Shown in pieces: positions 6,957-17,372 of a DNA stretch of 64,000 nt. Positions within the stretch are counted from its first letter, which is position 1; each line of letters opens with the position of its first letter. The DNA comes from Streptomyces sp. NK08204 (GTDB taxonomy: Bacteria > Actinomycetota > Actinomycetes > Streptomycetales > Streptomycetaceae), in NCBI RefSeq assembly GCF_020400585.1, contig NZ_JAINVF010000019.1:62001-126000 (forward strand), written 5' to 3'. The notes under the pieces were generated by a model, which saw only the letters and a list, made by a program, of their open reading frames with translations, was not told where the DNA came from and ran no database searches. Made by a program: the position numbers and the translations under genes.

Positions 6957-8192
6957 ATGGAGGTCATGAGCCTCACCGGGACCGCGTTCCTCTGGACGAC
7001 GATCGTACTGTCGGTCGTCGCCCTCGTACTGCCGCTCGTGCTCTGGTCGAGACTGCGCGGGCCCAGGCCGCTACGGCTCGCGGCCCGCGTGCTGATGCTG
7101 CTGTTCACCCAGGGCACGGCGGTCACCCTGGTCTTCGTGCTGGTCAACAACCAGAACAACCTGTACGACGACTGGGCCGACCTGCTCGGTACGGGCAACC
7201 ACGTCCAGCAGGCCGCGGACCTCGGCCGGGTCGGCACCGGCGGGATGGCGGTGAGACGGCTGCCCAAGGCCAGGCAGGACTTCAAGGCGGCCGACGGGCC
7301 CGGGATGCACGCGGCCGGCGGGGTGCGCGTCACCCAGCTCCAGGGCCGGGTCTCGGGCGTGAACGCCGAGGTCTACGTGTGGCTGCCACCGCAGTACCGC
7401 CAACCGGCCTACCGCCACCGGAAGTTCCCGGTGGTGGAAGTGCTGCCGGGCTACCCGGGCTCGGCGAAGGCGTGGTTCGGCTCGCTGAGGGCCCACGAGC
7501 AGCTGCTGCCGCTGATGCGCGGCGGCCGGGTGGCGCCCTTCATCCTGGTCGCGCCGCGCACCGACCTGCTGGGCGGCGTCGACACCGGCTGCGCCGACAT
7601 CCCCGGGCAGGTCAACGCCGACAGCTGGCTCAGCATCGACGTGCCGAAGATGGTCACGGACAACTTCCGGGCCGAGCCGGCCCCCTCGGGCTGGGCGGTG
7701 GCCGGGTACTCCGCGGGTGCGCACTGCGCGGTCAAGCTGGCCGTGGCCCACCCCGACCGCTACCGGGCCGCGGTGAGTCTGTCCGGCTACAACGACCCGA
7801 TCGGCGAGAACGACTCCCTCGCCGCGCAGAGCCCCGCCCTGCGCGCCGCGAACAACCCGTACCTGCTGCTGCGGAAGGCTCGGGTGCCGCCCAGGATCGC
7901 GCTGTACATCTCCGGCGAGGGCGGTGACGGATACCAGGCGGGCGTGGCCCTAAAGTCCGTCGCCAAGGCGCCGACGACCGTGCACCTGGTGTTCCTGCCG
8001 CGCAGCGCGGGCGGCCACAACATGGCGCTGTGGCGGCCCCAGGTGACCACGGTGTTCCGCTGGCTGACGCTCCAGTCGGGCGGGCGCCGCGCCACGGTGA
8101 CTACTCCTCGGTCACCGTCGACCGCCGGTTCCACGCACGCGGCGCTCGCCAGTGGAACCGCATCGCGAGCAGGCGCAGCACGAAGGCGGTGA
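6957..8192 (+). CDS. Membrane-anchored alpha/beta-hydrolase (putative esterase family)
   Basis: The 411-residue product has two N-terminal membrane helices (about residues 8-30 and 40-62) and then a putative-esterase (esterase D/antigen-85-like) domain facing outward. The nucleophile elbow is GYSAG (near residue 250), the oxyanion strand is VVEVLPGYPGS, and likely Asp and His partners lie in SGEGGDGYQ and SAGGHNMALW. The start is uncertain: ATG 6957 has no clear SD, and ATG 6966 has GGAGG only two bases away. The last 30 codons overlap the 3' end of the convergent TRIC gene by 92 bases and are basic and low in complexity, so the frame probably ran on by chance. The substrate is unknown. Confidence 0.85.
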   Translation: MEVMSLTGTAFLWTTIVLSVVALVLPLVLWSRLRGPRPLRLAARVLMLLFTQGTAVTLVFVLVNNQNNLYDDWADLLGTGNHVQQAADLGRVGTGGMAVRRLPKARQDFKAADGPGMHAAGGVRVTQLQGRVSGVNAEVYVWLPPQYRQPAYRHRKFPVVEVLPGYPGSAKAWFGSLRAHEQLLPLMRGGRVAPFILVAPRTDLLGGVDTGCADIPGQVNADSWLSIDVPKMVTDNFRAEPAPSGWAVAGYSAGAHCAVKLAVAHPDRYRAAVSLSGYNDPIGENDSLAAQSPALRAANNPYLLLRKARVPPRIALYISGEGGDGYQAGVALKSVAKAPTTVHLVFLPRSAGGHNMALWRPQVTTVFRWLTLQSGGRRATVTTPRSPSTAGSTHAALASGTASRAGAARRR

Positions 8193-8760
8193 CCACCGCG
8201 AGCCCGCTGGTGAGCGGGGTCAGCGCGTCGTAGCGGATGCACAGCACCACCATGGTGGCGCCGACGATCGCCGGGACCGCGTACAGGTCGCGATCCCAGC
8301 GCAGCAGTGAGGGGACCTCGTTGGCGAGCACGTCGCGCAGCACGCCGCCGCCGACCGCGGTGGCGAGGCCGAGGGTGGCGGACGCGGTCAGGCCGAGGCC
8401 GTAGCTGTACGCCTTCGTCGTACCGCTCACACAGAACAGGCCGAGCCCGGCCGCGTCGAAGACCAGCACCGCCGCCTGGATGCGCTCCACGTGCGGGTGC
8501 AGGAAGAAGACCACGAGCGCGGCGAGCAGGGGGGTCACGAAATACCCGAGGTCCGTGAAGGCGGCGGGGGGTACGGCCCCGATGACCAGATCACGGAACA
8601 GCCCTCCGCCCAGCGCGGTGACCTCGGCGAGTACGGCGATCCCGAAGACGTCGAAGTTCTTCCGGACGGCCAGCAGCGCGCCGGAGATCGCGAAAACGAA
8701 GATGCCGATGACGTCGAGCGTGTGCTGGACGGAGGGACTGAAGAGTGGCTGGAGGTGCAC
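8101..8760 (-). CDS. Trimeric intracellular cation channel (TRIC/UPF0126) family protein
   Basis: The product is about 219 residues from GTG 8760; a TTG at 8799 is possible but would place the start inside the hairpin at 8777-8814. It has seven hydrophobic segments in two similar halves, each with the family's glycine motif: ALGGGLFRDLVIG in the first repeat and TAVGGGVLRDVLANEVP in the second. Bacterial members form trimeric cation channels in the plasma membrane. It lies downstream of the peptide-transport operon on the same strand, separated by the hairpin, and its 3' end overlaps the convergent esterase gene. Confidence 0.9.
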   Translation of the reverse strand: MHLQPLFSPSVQHTLDVIGIFVFAISGALLAVRKNFDVFGIAVLAEVTALGGGLFRDLVIGAVPPAAFTDLGYFVTPLLAALVVFFLHPHVERIQAAVLVFDAAGLGLFCVSGTTKAYSYGLGLTASATLGLATAVGGGVLRDVLANEVPSLLRWDRDLYAVPAIVGATMVVLCIRYDALTPLTSGLAVVTAFVLRLLAMRFHWRAPRAWNRRSTVTEE

Positions 8761-8776
8761 CCTTCTATTCTCACCC

Positions 8777-8814
8777 GCCAGGGGCCATGAACCTTGCAAA
8801 GCCAGGCCCCTGGC
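8777..8814 (-). terminator. 10-bp hairpin after the peptide-transport operon
   Basis: Bases 8777-8786 are a perfect inverted repeat of 8805-8814 with an 18-base loop. It lies just after the stop of the last opp gene (8834) and before the TRIC gene. It has no T run. It probably ends or attenuates the operon transcript and argues against the TTG start at 8799. Confidence 0.6.
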
Positions 8815-8833
8815 GGCTATGGGCTACGGTGAG

Positions 8834-10224
<1,391 letters not shown>

Positions 10225-10228
<4 letters not shown>

Positions 10229-11316
10229 AGCTTCGGCGCAATCTCTTCGGTCCAGATCCGCTCACGGTCCTCGGCCGACAGGTGGCAGGCGGACCAGTGC
10301 CCGGTGCTCACCATCTGCAGTTCGGGCCGCACCGTGCGGGTGACGTTCCCCTTGGGGAGGTCCGCGTACGGGCAGCGCGGGTGGAAGGCACAGCCCGAGG
10401 GGACGTTGATGAGGCTCGGCGGCTGACCCTTGACCGGGATGAGCCGTTCGGAGGTCTCACGGTCGATGCGGGGCATGGAGCCGAGCAGGCCCCAGGTGTA
10501 CGGGTGCTGCGGCTTCTCGAAGACCTCGCCGGCCGAGCCGCGCTCCACGCACCGGCCGCCGTACATCACCAGCACGTCGTCGGCGATCTCGGCGACCACA
10601 CCCAGGTCGTGGGTGATCATGATGACCGCGGAGCCGAACTCCTTCTGCAGGTCGCGGATCAGGTCGAGGATCTGCGCCTGGACGGTCACGTCGAGGGCCG
10701 TGGTCGGCTCGTCGGCGATGAGCAGCTCGGGGTTGTTGACCAGCGCCATGGCGATCATGGCTCGCTGGCGCATACCGCCGGAGAACTCGTGCGGGTAGCC
10801 GTCGACCCGCTTGGCCGGCTCGGGGATGCCGACGCGGTCGAGCATCTCGATGGCCCGCTTGCGGGCGACCTTCTTGCTGACGTCGTGGTGGACCCGGTAG
10901 GCCTCCACGATCTGGTCGCCGACCTTGTAGTACGGGTGCATCGCGGACAGCGGGTCCTGGAAGATCATCGACATCTCCCGGCCGCGGAGCTTGCGCACCT
11001 CGTCCGGGGAGGCGCCGACCAGTTCCTTGCCGGCCAGCCAGATCTCGCCGGACATCTGCACGTTCTTGCCGCGGGTGCCGAGCCGGTGCAGGCCCATGAT
11101 GGCCTGCGAGGTGACCGACTTGCCGGATCCGGACTCCCCGACGACGGCGAGGGTCTTGCCCTTCTCCAGCGAGAAGCTGAGCCCGTCGACGGACTTGACC
11201 AGGCCGTCGTCGGTCGGGAAGTGCACCTTGAGGTCACGGACCTCCAGGAAGGCTTCGGGCGCCTTGCCGGTGGAGGGCTCCCCCACTGCGGCGCCGGTCT
11301 TGGAGAGTTCGGTCAC
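10225..11316 (-). CDS. Oligopeptide ABC transporter ATP-binding protein (OppD/DppD type)
   Basis: The 363-residue product starts at GTG 11316, overlapping the permease stop as GTGA, so the genes are translationally coupled. Walker A is GESGSGKS, the signature is FSGGMRQRAMIAMAL, Walker B is LLIADEPTTALD and the switch His lies in MITHDLGVVAE. The C-terminal oligopeptide motif GCAFHPRCPYA contains the cysteines that bind an Fe-S cluster in some Dpp/Opp ATPases. Its length is normal for OppD. It pairs with the tailed OppF-type ATPase encoded next. Confidence 0.94.
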
Positions 11317-12320
11317 GAGAGCCTCACCCGCGGGTCGGCGGCGGCGTAGAGCACGTCCACCACAAGATTTGCGATCACGACGAAGAGGGCGGCGAGCAGG
11401 GTCACGCCGAGGATGGGGGGCAGGTCGTTGTCGTCGATGGCCTGCACCGCGTACTGGCCGACACCGTGCAGGGAGAACACGGACTCGGTGATCACGGCGC
11501 CGCCGAGCAGCAGGCCGAGGTCCATGCCGAAGACCGTGATGATCGGGGTCAGCGCGGCCCGCAGACCGTGCCGGGTGACGACGGTGCGCTCCCGCAGGCC
11601 CTTGGCACGGGCGGTGCGGATGAAGTCCTCGCTCATCGTCTCCAGCATGCCCGAGCGGGTGAGCCGGGCGTAGATGGCGGAGTAGAGCAGGGCGAGCGAA
11701 CACCACGCCGGTATGAGGGTGTTGGCCCACTGCGCGGGGTTCTCGGTGAACGGGACGTAGGTGCGGCCGAAGATGGCCCACTTGTAGGTGAAGAGCAGGA
11801 TCGCCAGGTTGCCCGTGAAGAACATGGGCAGCGAGACACCGGCGAGCGCGACGCCCATGAAGGTGCGGTCGAAGATCGAGCGCGGCTTCAGCGCGGAGAC
11901 GACACCGATGACCACACCCGACACCAGCCACAGCACCGCGGCACCGATGGCCAGCGACAGCGTCACCGGAAGGCGCGAGGTCAGCTGCGGCCAGACCGCT
12001 TCGTGGGTCTTGAAGGAGTAGCCGAAGCAGGGTGCGTTGCAGTGCACCTTGGAGGGGCCGACGTTGTAGTCGGCGCCGGCCACGATCCCCTTCACGAAGT
12101 GCCAGTACTGCGTGTAGACGGGCTGGTCCAGGCCGAGGTTGTGCTTGACCGCGGCGATGTCTGCCTTCGAGGGGCTCTTGCCGATGTACTGCTGCGCCAG
12201 CTGGTCCGCCGTCTGGCCGGCGAGTCGCGGCAGCAGGAAGAAGATGGCGAAGGTGACCGCGGTGACGACCAGCAGCAGGATCACTGCCGCGAACGTCCGG
12301 CGGAGGATGTACGAGATCAC
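11313..12320 (-). CDS. Oligopeptide ABC transporter permease (OppB/DppB type)
   Basis: The 335-residue product starts at ATG 12320 with MISYILRRTFAAVILLL, the classic OppB opening. It has six membrane helices, an extracytoplasmic loop containing CNAPCFGYS after helix 1, and the EAA-type ATPase contact loop (DFIRTARAKGLRERTVVTRHGLRAAL) around residues 215-240. It lies 70 bases after the binding-protein stop, with a GC hairpin-like stretch (GCCCGCGGGCACC type) in between that may tune expression relative to the abundant binding protein. Its start follows no close SD. Confidence 0.93.
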   Translation of the reverse strand: MISYILRRTFAAVILLLVVTAVTFAIFFLLPRLAGQTADQLAQQYIGKSPSKADIAAVKHNLGLDQPVYTQYWHFVKGIVAGADYNVGPSKVHCNAPCFGYSFKTHEAVWPQLTSRLPVTLSLAIGAAVLWLVSGVVIGVVSALKPRSIFDRTFMGVALAGVSLPMFFTGNLAILLFTYKWAIFGRTYVPFTENPAQWANTLIPAWCSLALLYSAIYARLTRSGMLETMSEDFIRTARAKGLRERTVVTRHGLRAALTPIITVFGMDLGLLLGGAVITESVFSLHGVGQYAVQAIDDNDLPPILGVTLLAALFVVIANLVVDVLYAAADPRVRLS

Positions 12321-12392
12321 GGGGACCGGCGCTGGTGCCCGCGGGCCGCGAAGCCCGCGGGCACCAATGCCTTCACCTGCCTTCCGGGGCTG

Positions 12393-14153
12393 CTACTTCT
12401 TCGTGGTGCCGAGGTTGAGGTAGTCGTACTCACCGCTGAAGGCGGCCGTGGAGACCACGTTGGTGGCGTACGGCGAGCGGTACAGCAGGACCTTGAAGTA
12501 GGTCAGCGGGACCAGGACGGCGTCATCCATCGTCTGCTTGTCGATCTGCCCGTACAGCTCGTTGCGCTTGGCCGGGTCCTCGGTCGCGATCGCCGAGTCG
12601 AGCAGGCCGTTGACCTTCTTGTTGTCGTACTGCGACAGGTTGGTGTTGCCGGACTGGCTGATCGCCTTGCCGTTCAGGATCTGCTGCAGGAAACCGTAGC
12701 CGGACGGCCAGTCGGCACCCCACTGCATCATCATCAGGCCGATGTTCTGCTTCTCGGTGAACTTCGGCACACCCGCGTAGTCGGTGAAGTACTTACCGGA
12801 CGGGTACTGCTTCAGGCTGGCGTTGATGCCGACCTTCTTCAGCGAGTTGATGATCGCCGTGGCGGCGTCGACCTCCTGCGGACGGTCCGAACGCGCCGAG
12901 ATGTTGGTCGAGATCGAGGACTTGCCGCAGGCCTTCAGCTGCGCCTTGGCCTTGGCGATGTCGCCCTTGTTGCCGGGAGTCGCGTAGACGTCCGTCTTCT
13001 GGTAGCCGGTGATGTCCGGCGGCAGGACGGTGGTGGCGACCTCACCGCGGATCGGGCCGCCCTCGGCGGTCTGCACGGAGACCTTGTCGATGGCGTACTG
13101 GACCGCCTTGCGGCAGGCCACGTTGTCGAACGGCTTCACCTGGGAGTTGATCGCCATGTAGACCAGGCGACCGGCGTAGGTGTTGTCGGTCGCGGCCTTG
13201 CCGTCCGCCGAGTTGATCAGCTGGGCCTGGGTGGAGGCCTGGACGCCGGAGCCCGCGAGGTCGACGGTGGCGTCGCCGGACTGCAGGTCCTTGTCGATCG
13301 TCTCCGGGTTGACCTTCAGGTTGACGACGATCTTGTCCGGCAGCTGCTTGCGCAGCGGGTCGGTCTTCGGGTCCCAGTTCTTGTTGCGGACGAGGACGAC
13401 CTGCTTGCCCTCCTCGTAGCTCTGGAACTGGTACGAGCCGGAGGACACGATGTGCTTGACGTAGTCGACGCCGTCGTCCTTGGCCTGCGGCACCGGAGCG
13501 GTCTGCGGCGCGGAGACCAGGTAGTCGAACTCCTGGAAGGCGCGGTTCAGGTGGAAGACGATCGTGGTGTCGTCGGGCGTCTCGATGGAGGACAGGCCCT
13601 TGGCGCTCTTGTCCTTGTACGGGCCCTTGTACTTGTCGCCGCCCTTCATGAACTGCTGGAAGTAGTTCGGGCCGAGCGAGAGCACGTCACGCGCGAAGTT
13701 GGACCGCTCGACGGCGTACTTGACGTCCTTCGAGGTGATCGGCGTGCCGTCCTGGTACTTCAGGCCCGGACGCAGCTTGTACGTCCAGGTCTTGCCGCCG
13801 TCGCTCGGAACGCCCTTGCTCGCGGCGAGGTCCGGGACGAGGGTGTTGCCCTTCTCGCCGGGGCCGGGGGCGAACGTCATCAGCGGGCGGGCGTAGAGCC
13901 GGCTGAAGTTGTACATGTACGCGTAGTACGTGTTGCCCGGGTCGAACGAGTCCGGGACGTCCGACATCTCGTAGGTGACCGTGCCACCCTTCTTGTCGGA
14001 CGCGTTGACGACACCCGTGGTGGCCGCGTTGGCGCCGGCCGCCTTCGGAGTGCCGCTGCCGCCGTCCTTGTTGTCGTCGGCCTTGCTGCAGCCTGCAAGC
14101 AACAGGCTGGCGGAGCCGATAGCCGCGACCGCGGCCAGCGCTGACCTTCGCAT
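12393..14153 (-). CDS. Oligopeptide-binding lipoprotein (SBP family 5)
   Basis: The product is about 586 residues from ATG 14153; an in-frame ATG at 14174 would make the GGAGGGG SD part of the coding region. A signal peptide (MRRSALAAVAAIGSASLLLA) leads to lipobox Cys22, so the mature protein is membrane-anchored outside. The family 5 pattern is clear: DSFDPGNTYYAYMYNFSRL near the start, the domain-I element KTWTYKLRPGLKYQDGTPITSKDVKYAVER, and a typical C-terminal domain. It captures peptides for the flanking permeases. It sits between the two permease genes in the order OppC, SBP, OppB, OppD, OppF, a BldK-like arrangement of Streptomyces, where such importers can carry signalling peptides. 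Confidence 0.94.
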   Translation of the reverse strand: MRRSALAAVAAIGSASLLLAGCSKADDNKDGGSGTPKAAGANAATTGVVNASDKKGGTVTYEMSDVPDSFDPGNTYYAYMYNFSRLYARPLMTFAPGPGEKGNTLVPDLAASKGVPSDGGKTWTYKLRPGLKYQDGTPITSKDVKYAVERSNFARDVLSLGPNYFQQFMKGGDKYKGPYKDKSAKGLSSIETPDDTTIVFHLNRAFQEFDYLVSAPQTAPVPQAKDDGVDYVKHIVSSGSYQFQSYEEGKQVVLVRNKNWDPKTDPLRKQLPDKIVVNLKVNPETIDKDLQSGDATVDLAGSGVQASTQAQLINSADGKAATDNTYAGRLVYMAINSQVKPFDNVACRKAVQYAIDKVSVQTAEGGPIRGEVATTVLPPDITGYQKTDVYATPGNKGDIAKAKAQLKACGKSSISTNISARSDRPQEVDAATAIINSLKKVGINASLKQYPSGKYFTDYAGVPKFTEKQNIGLMMMQWGADWPSGYGFLQQILNGKAISQSGNTNLSQYDNKKVNGLLDSAIATEDPAKRNELYGQIDKQTMDDAVLVPLTYFKVLLYRSPYATNVVSTAAFSGEYDYLNLGTTKK

Positions 14154-14210
14154 GATGGTCTGCTTCCCCTCCATTGATCGGAAACTTGATGGACTCTCGG
14201 GGTGTGCGGC

Positions 14211-15209
14211 CTAGCGGCTGCGGGGGTCGAGAGCGTCGCGGAGACCGTCGCCGAGCAGATTGAACGCCAGGACGGTGATGAAGATGGCGAGGCCCGGCAC
14301 GATCATGTACTGGGGATCGACCTGGTAGTAGGTGACGGCTTCCCGGAGCATGCCGCCCCAGGAGGCCTGCGGCGGCTGGATGCCCACACCCAGGAAGCTC
14401 AGGGAAGCCTCGAAGAGGATGTTGGTCGGGATGAGCAGCGTCGAGTAGACGATGATCGGGCCGACCAGGTTGGGCATCAGCTCACGGAAGAGGATGTACG
14501 GGGCCTTGGCGCCCAGGCCCCGGGAAGCGTCCACGAACTCGCGCTCCCGCAGGGCGAGCGTCTGACCTCGCACGATGCGGCCCAGGTAGGGCCAGTTGAA
14601 GAAGCCGATGACGAAGATCAGCACGCTCAGGTGCAGCGGCAGACCGTTGAGGCCGAAGGCACCGCCCTGCAGCGTCGCCGAGATGGCGATCGCGAAGAGC
14701 AGCAGGGGGAAGGCGAGGAAGACGTCCATCAGCCGGCTGATGATGGAGTCGACCCGGCCACCGTAGTAGCCGGCGACGACACCCATGACCGCGCCGATCA
14801 CGTTGGACAGGACCGTCGCGCCGAAGGCGACCACCAGCGACACCCAGGAGCCCTCCAGGATGCGGGTGGCGATGTCGCGGCCGAACTTCGGGTCCACGCC
14901 CAGCGGGTGATCCACGCTCATGCCGCCCCAGCCGCCCTTGGGCAGTGAGGTGTTGGCGTCGATCAGGTCCTGGTGGAAGGCGTTCGGGTCCAGGCCGAAC
15001 ATGGCCTGGATGGGGCGCGAGAGGATCGCGAGGAGGATCAGCAGGATCACGATGACGCCGCCGACGACTGCGACTCTGTCCCTCTTGAACCGGGACCAGG
15101 CGATCTGACCCAGGGAACGACCCTCGATCTGCCCCTTACCGGCACCCTCCAGCACGGCCTCCGGCTGGGCCTCGGCTGATGCCCCGGTGGTCTCGATCGG
15201 TGCGGTCAC
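14211..15209 (-). CDS. Oligopeptide ABC transporter permease (OppC/DppC type)
   Basis: The 332-residue product is read from GTG 15209, nine bases after GAGAGGGG; the open frame continues upstream to 15428 but without family similarity. A cytoplasmic N-terminal stretch of 45 residues leads into the OppC hallmark LGQIAWSRFKRDRVAVVGGVIV, six membrane helices, and the ATPase contact loop ALREREFVDASRGLGAKAPYILFRELMPN. It also has PLGVDPKFGRDIATRILEGSWVSL, typical of DppC/OppC. It is the first gene of the importer operon and lies 58 bases before the binding-protein gene. Confidence 0.94.
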   Translation of the reverse strand: MTAPIETTGASAEAQPEAVLEGAGKGQIEGRSLGQIAWSRFKRDRVAVVGGVIVILLILLAILSRPIQAMFGLDPNAFHQDLIDANTSLPKGGWGGMSVDHPLGVDPKFGRDIATRILEGSWVSLVVAFGATVLSNVIGAVMGVVAGYYGGRVDSIISRLMDVFLAFPLLLFAIAISATLQGGAFGLNGLPLHLSVLIFVIGFFNWPYLGRIVRGQTLALREREFVDASRGLGAKAPYILFRELMPNLVGPIIVYSTLLIPTNILFEASLSFLGVGIQPPQASWGGMLREAVTYYQVDPQYMIVPGLAIFITVLAFNLLGDGLRDALDPRSR

Positions 15210-15539
15210 GGTGAGCGACCCCTCTCGCCGGTGGTGACCGGCCTGCGCCTGCCGCGGATTGCGGCTTTGTCGACTTGCCATCACGAGGCCTCGACCTCGT
15301 GTCTTGAGTGGGGAGTCTTCAACGTGGTCACGATCACCCGCCAGAGCCGACGGTGAAAGTATGCGCAACCGTGATGCAGTGCAGGGGATTCCGTTATCCG
15401 AACAGCGGATAACGACGGCCGAACGCAAGGAAGTTGGGACACAGTGGGGGCAGAACGACTATTTTGCCCGGATCGGATCGATCCGACACTGTCTACCCGC
15501 GCAGAAGCACGGCGATGACGTAAATTCTGTGGTTCTGCG
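15210..15539. promoter_or_regulatory. Leader of the peptide importer with two palindromes
   Basis: This gap separates the importer operon from the SseB gene. It contains TTATCCG (15394-15400) inverted at CGGATAA (15406-15412) with a five-base spacer, and a perfect 14-base palindrome TCGGATCGATCCGA at 15473-15486. Both are good operator candidates for a regulator of the importer. I could not pick one promoter with confidence. Confidence 0.5.
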
Positions 15540-16334
15540 TCAGTAGCTGCTGTGGGCGGGCGGGTAGCCGTACCCGGCCGCCGGGGCCTGCGGCTGGGCC
15601 GCCGCGTGGGCATCGCGGTCGTAGAACGGGCGGGCGTTGGCCCGCATCCACATCACGACCGGATCGTGGTCGTCGGTCATCGCCACCGTGGACACGGGCA
15701 GCCCCTCCGGGACCGCACCGACGGACTGCTGCATCATCGCGCGCACCGAGTCGACGGCGGCCGGCGAGGTGTCGTACACGTCCAGACCGACGACGAGGTA
15801 CGGCGCCCCGAGCGCGGGCTGCACCCAGGCCCGGCGCAGCGAGCGCAGCGCCGGGGTGCGGTGGGCGTTCTGCGCGAGCAGCGCGTAGAACTGCGGGATC
15901 TCGATGGCGGGTTCCGACAGCCGGAGCGGGCCGGCGGGCTGACGGTCGAGACCGGTGGCGATCCGGCGCAGGTCCAGCCAGGGGATGCCGACACCGCCGC
16001 CCGGGGCGTGCGGGTTGAGCCACAGGCCGTAGTGGTCGGGATAGAGGGTGCGGGCCACGTCCAGGCCGTCGATCACCTCGTAGGAGCGGTTCCAGCCGCT
16101 GGCCGACAGTTCCTGGGCGGAGGTGACGCAAGGGGCGTAGTGGAAGCCGTCGACCTCCATGTCGCCGTACTGGGCGTCCGGTGAGCCTGCCTGGCCGTGC
16201 CACAGCAGCATCCAGACCTGACCGGAGGAGGGGGTGGCGAGGGCGCGCAGCAGTGCCTCGTAGGCGTCGTAGCGCCCGGGGGTGACCTGGCGCAGCATCT
16301 GCGCCAGGTCGCTGCCACTGTGGCTCGCGCTCAC
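15540..16334 (-). CDS. SseB-like protein (enhanced serine sensitivity family), copy 1
   Basis: The product is about 264 residues if GTG 16334 is the start; a GTG at 16376 is equally open, and neither has a well-placed SD (GAAGGG lies 12 bases before 16334). It has the SseB layout of two related alpha/beta modules: the first around LLRALATPSSGQVWMLLWHG..DAQYGDMEVDGFHYAPC and the second around LRRAWVQPALGAPYLVVGLDVYD, ending with MWMRANARPFYDRD. Its C-terminus ends in Ala, Pro and Tyr-rich sequence. SseB excess causes serine sensitivity in E. coli; the biochemical role is unknown. A second SseB gene follows upstream, and serine/glycine genes lie 2 kb away. Confidence 0.75.
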   Translation of the reverse strand: MSASHSGSDLAQMLRQVTPGRYDAYEALLRALATPSSGQVWMLLWHGQAGSPDAQYGDMEVDGFHYAPCVTSAQELSASGWNRSYEVIDGLDVARTLYPDHYGLWLNPHAPGGGVGIPWLDLRRIATGLDRQPAGPLRLSEPAIEIPQFYALLAQNAHRTPALRSLRRAWVQPALGAPYLVVGLDVYDTSPAAVDSVRAMMQQSVGAVPEGLPVSTVAMTDDHDPVVMWMRANARPFYDRDAHAAAQPQAPAAGYGYPPAHSSY

Positions 16335-16509
16335 CTGTCGTACCGGCCCTTCTCTCCTTGCCCCATGTTCGGACACAGCTTAAGCGCCCAGCGGCTCGGG
16401 GCCTCGGGGTTCGTCGGCGAGTGCGGGTGCTCGTGGGTTTCTCGCGCCCTGCGGCGCAGCCGCTGCCGGACACGGCCCCGCACCCGTGGGGTGCCGCCCC
16501 CGGGGCCGG

Positions 16510-17307
16510 CTAGTGGCCGTGCTCGTAGAAGGGTCGGACGTTCGTCCTGAGCCAGTCGCCCACCGGGTCCTCGGCCACGTCGAGCAGGACGAGGTTGACC
16601 GGCCACGGAACGGGGGCCTTGCCGAGGGCGCGGCCCAGGGCGTCCAGGGGGCGGGCTCTCAGGTCGCCCTCCCACTGGGAGAGTTCCACGCCGACGAACA
16701 TCACCGGGTCGGCCGTCTCGATGGCGGCCAGGCAGCGGCGGGCGGTGAGGACCACGCCCGTCGTGGCGAACTCGGCGGAGGCGGCGGAGAGGAAGTCGAT
16801 CGGGTCGTCCTGCCAGTCGGGCTCGAAGAGACGGACCCGGCCGCCGGTGCTGGGCCCGTCCAGCGGGGTGCGGCCCGCGCGGCAGAGATCGGCGACCGCG
16901 TCCGGCGGGAGCGGGACGCCGACCACACCGCCGGGATTGACGGCCATCCCCGCCTGCGGGGGCAGGCCGCGGGCGAACTCGACGGCCGGGGCGACGGTGT
17001 ACGACATGTGCGCGCCGACCACCTGGCGGAACTGCTCCTCGGAGCTGAACACCGGGACGAAGACCTGGCCGTCGATCTCCAGCGTGGGCAGGTCCAGGGG
17101 GCCGCTGTCCGGGCCGCCGCCATTGGGCAGCGGGATCCAGACGAAGCTGCGGCCCAGCACCTCGATGATCCGGCCGGCCGCGGAGGGCACGCCGAGCGAG
17201 GCCGACAGCACCTCCTCCAGTTCGTTGCCGGGCCAACCGCCGTGCGGGTGGGGGTGCGCCTGTGCCTGTGCCGGGAAGTCCGCGGGAACGTCCGCCGGGA
17301 AGTCCAT
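16510..17307 (-). CDS. SseB-like protein (enhanced serine sensitivity family), copy 2
   Basis: The 265-residue product starts at ATG 17307 (MDFPADVPADF), after GGCGGTAGG. A Pro/His-rich N-terminus (AQAHPHPHGG) leads into two SseB modules (FVWIPLPNGGG..VFVPVFSSEEQFRQVV and RRCLAAIETADPVMFVGVEL), ending in DWLRTNVRPFYEHGH. That ending parallels the MRANARPFYDRD ending of copy 1, so the two are clear paralogs, with a gap of about 175 bases that holds no gene. I infer a joint role linked to serine metabolism from the family name and the nearby gcvT-gcvH-glyA-sdaA operon. There is no direct evidence in the sequence. Confidence 0.75.
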   Translation of the reverse strand: MDFPADVPADFPAQAQAHPHPHGGWPGNELEEVLSASLGVPSAAGRIIEVLGRSFVWIPLPNGGGPDSGPLDLPTLEIDGQVFVPVFSSEEQFRQVVGAHMSYTVAPAVEFARGLPPQAGMAVNPGGVVGVPLPPDAVADLCRAGRTPLDGPSTGGRVRLFEPDWQDDPIDFLSAASAEFATTGVVLTARRCLAAIETADPVMFVGVELSQWEGDLRARPLDALGRALGKAPVPWPVNLVLLDVAEDPVGDWLRTNVRPFYEHGH

Positions 17308-17372
17308 GTGCCTACCGCCTGCTGGGAACCACTGCTGTGGCCCACAGGCTAGCGGGTGCCGGTGACAGACCC

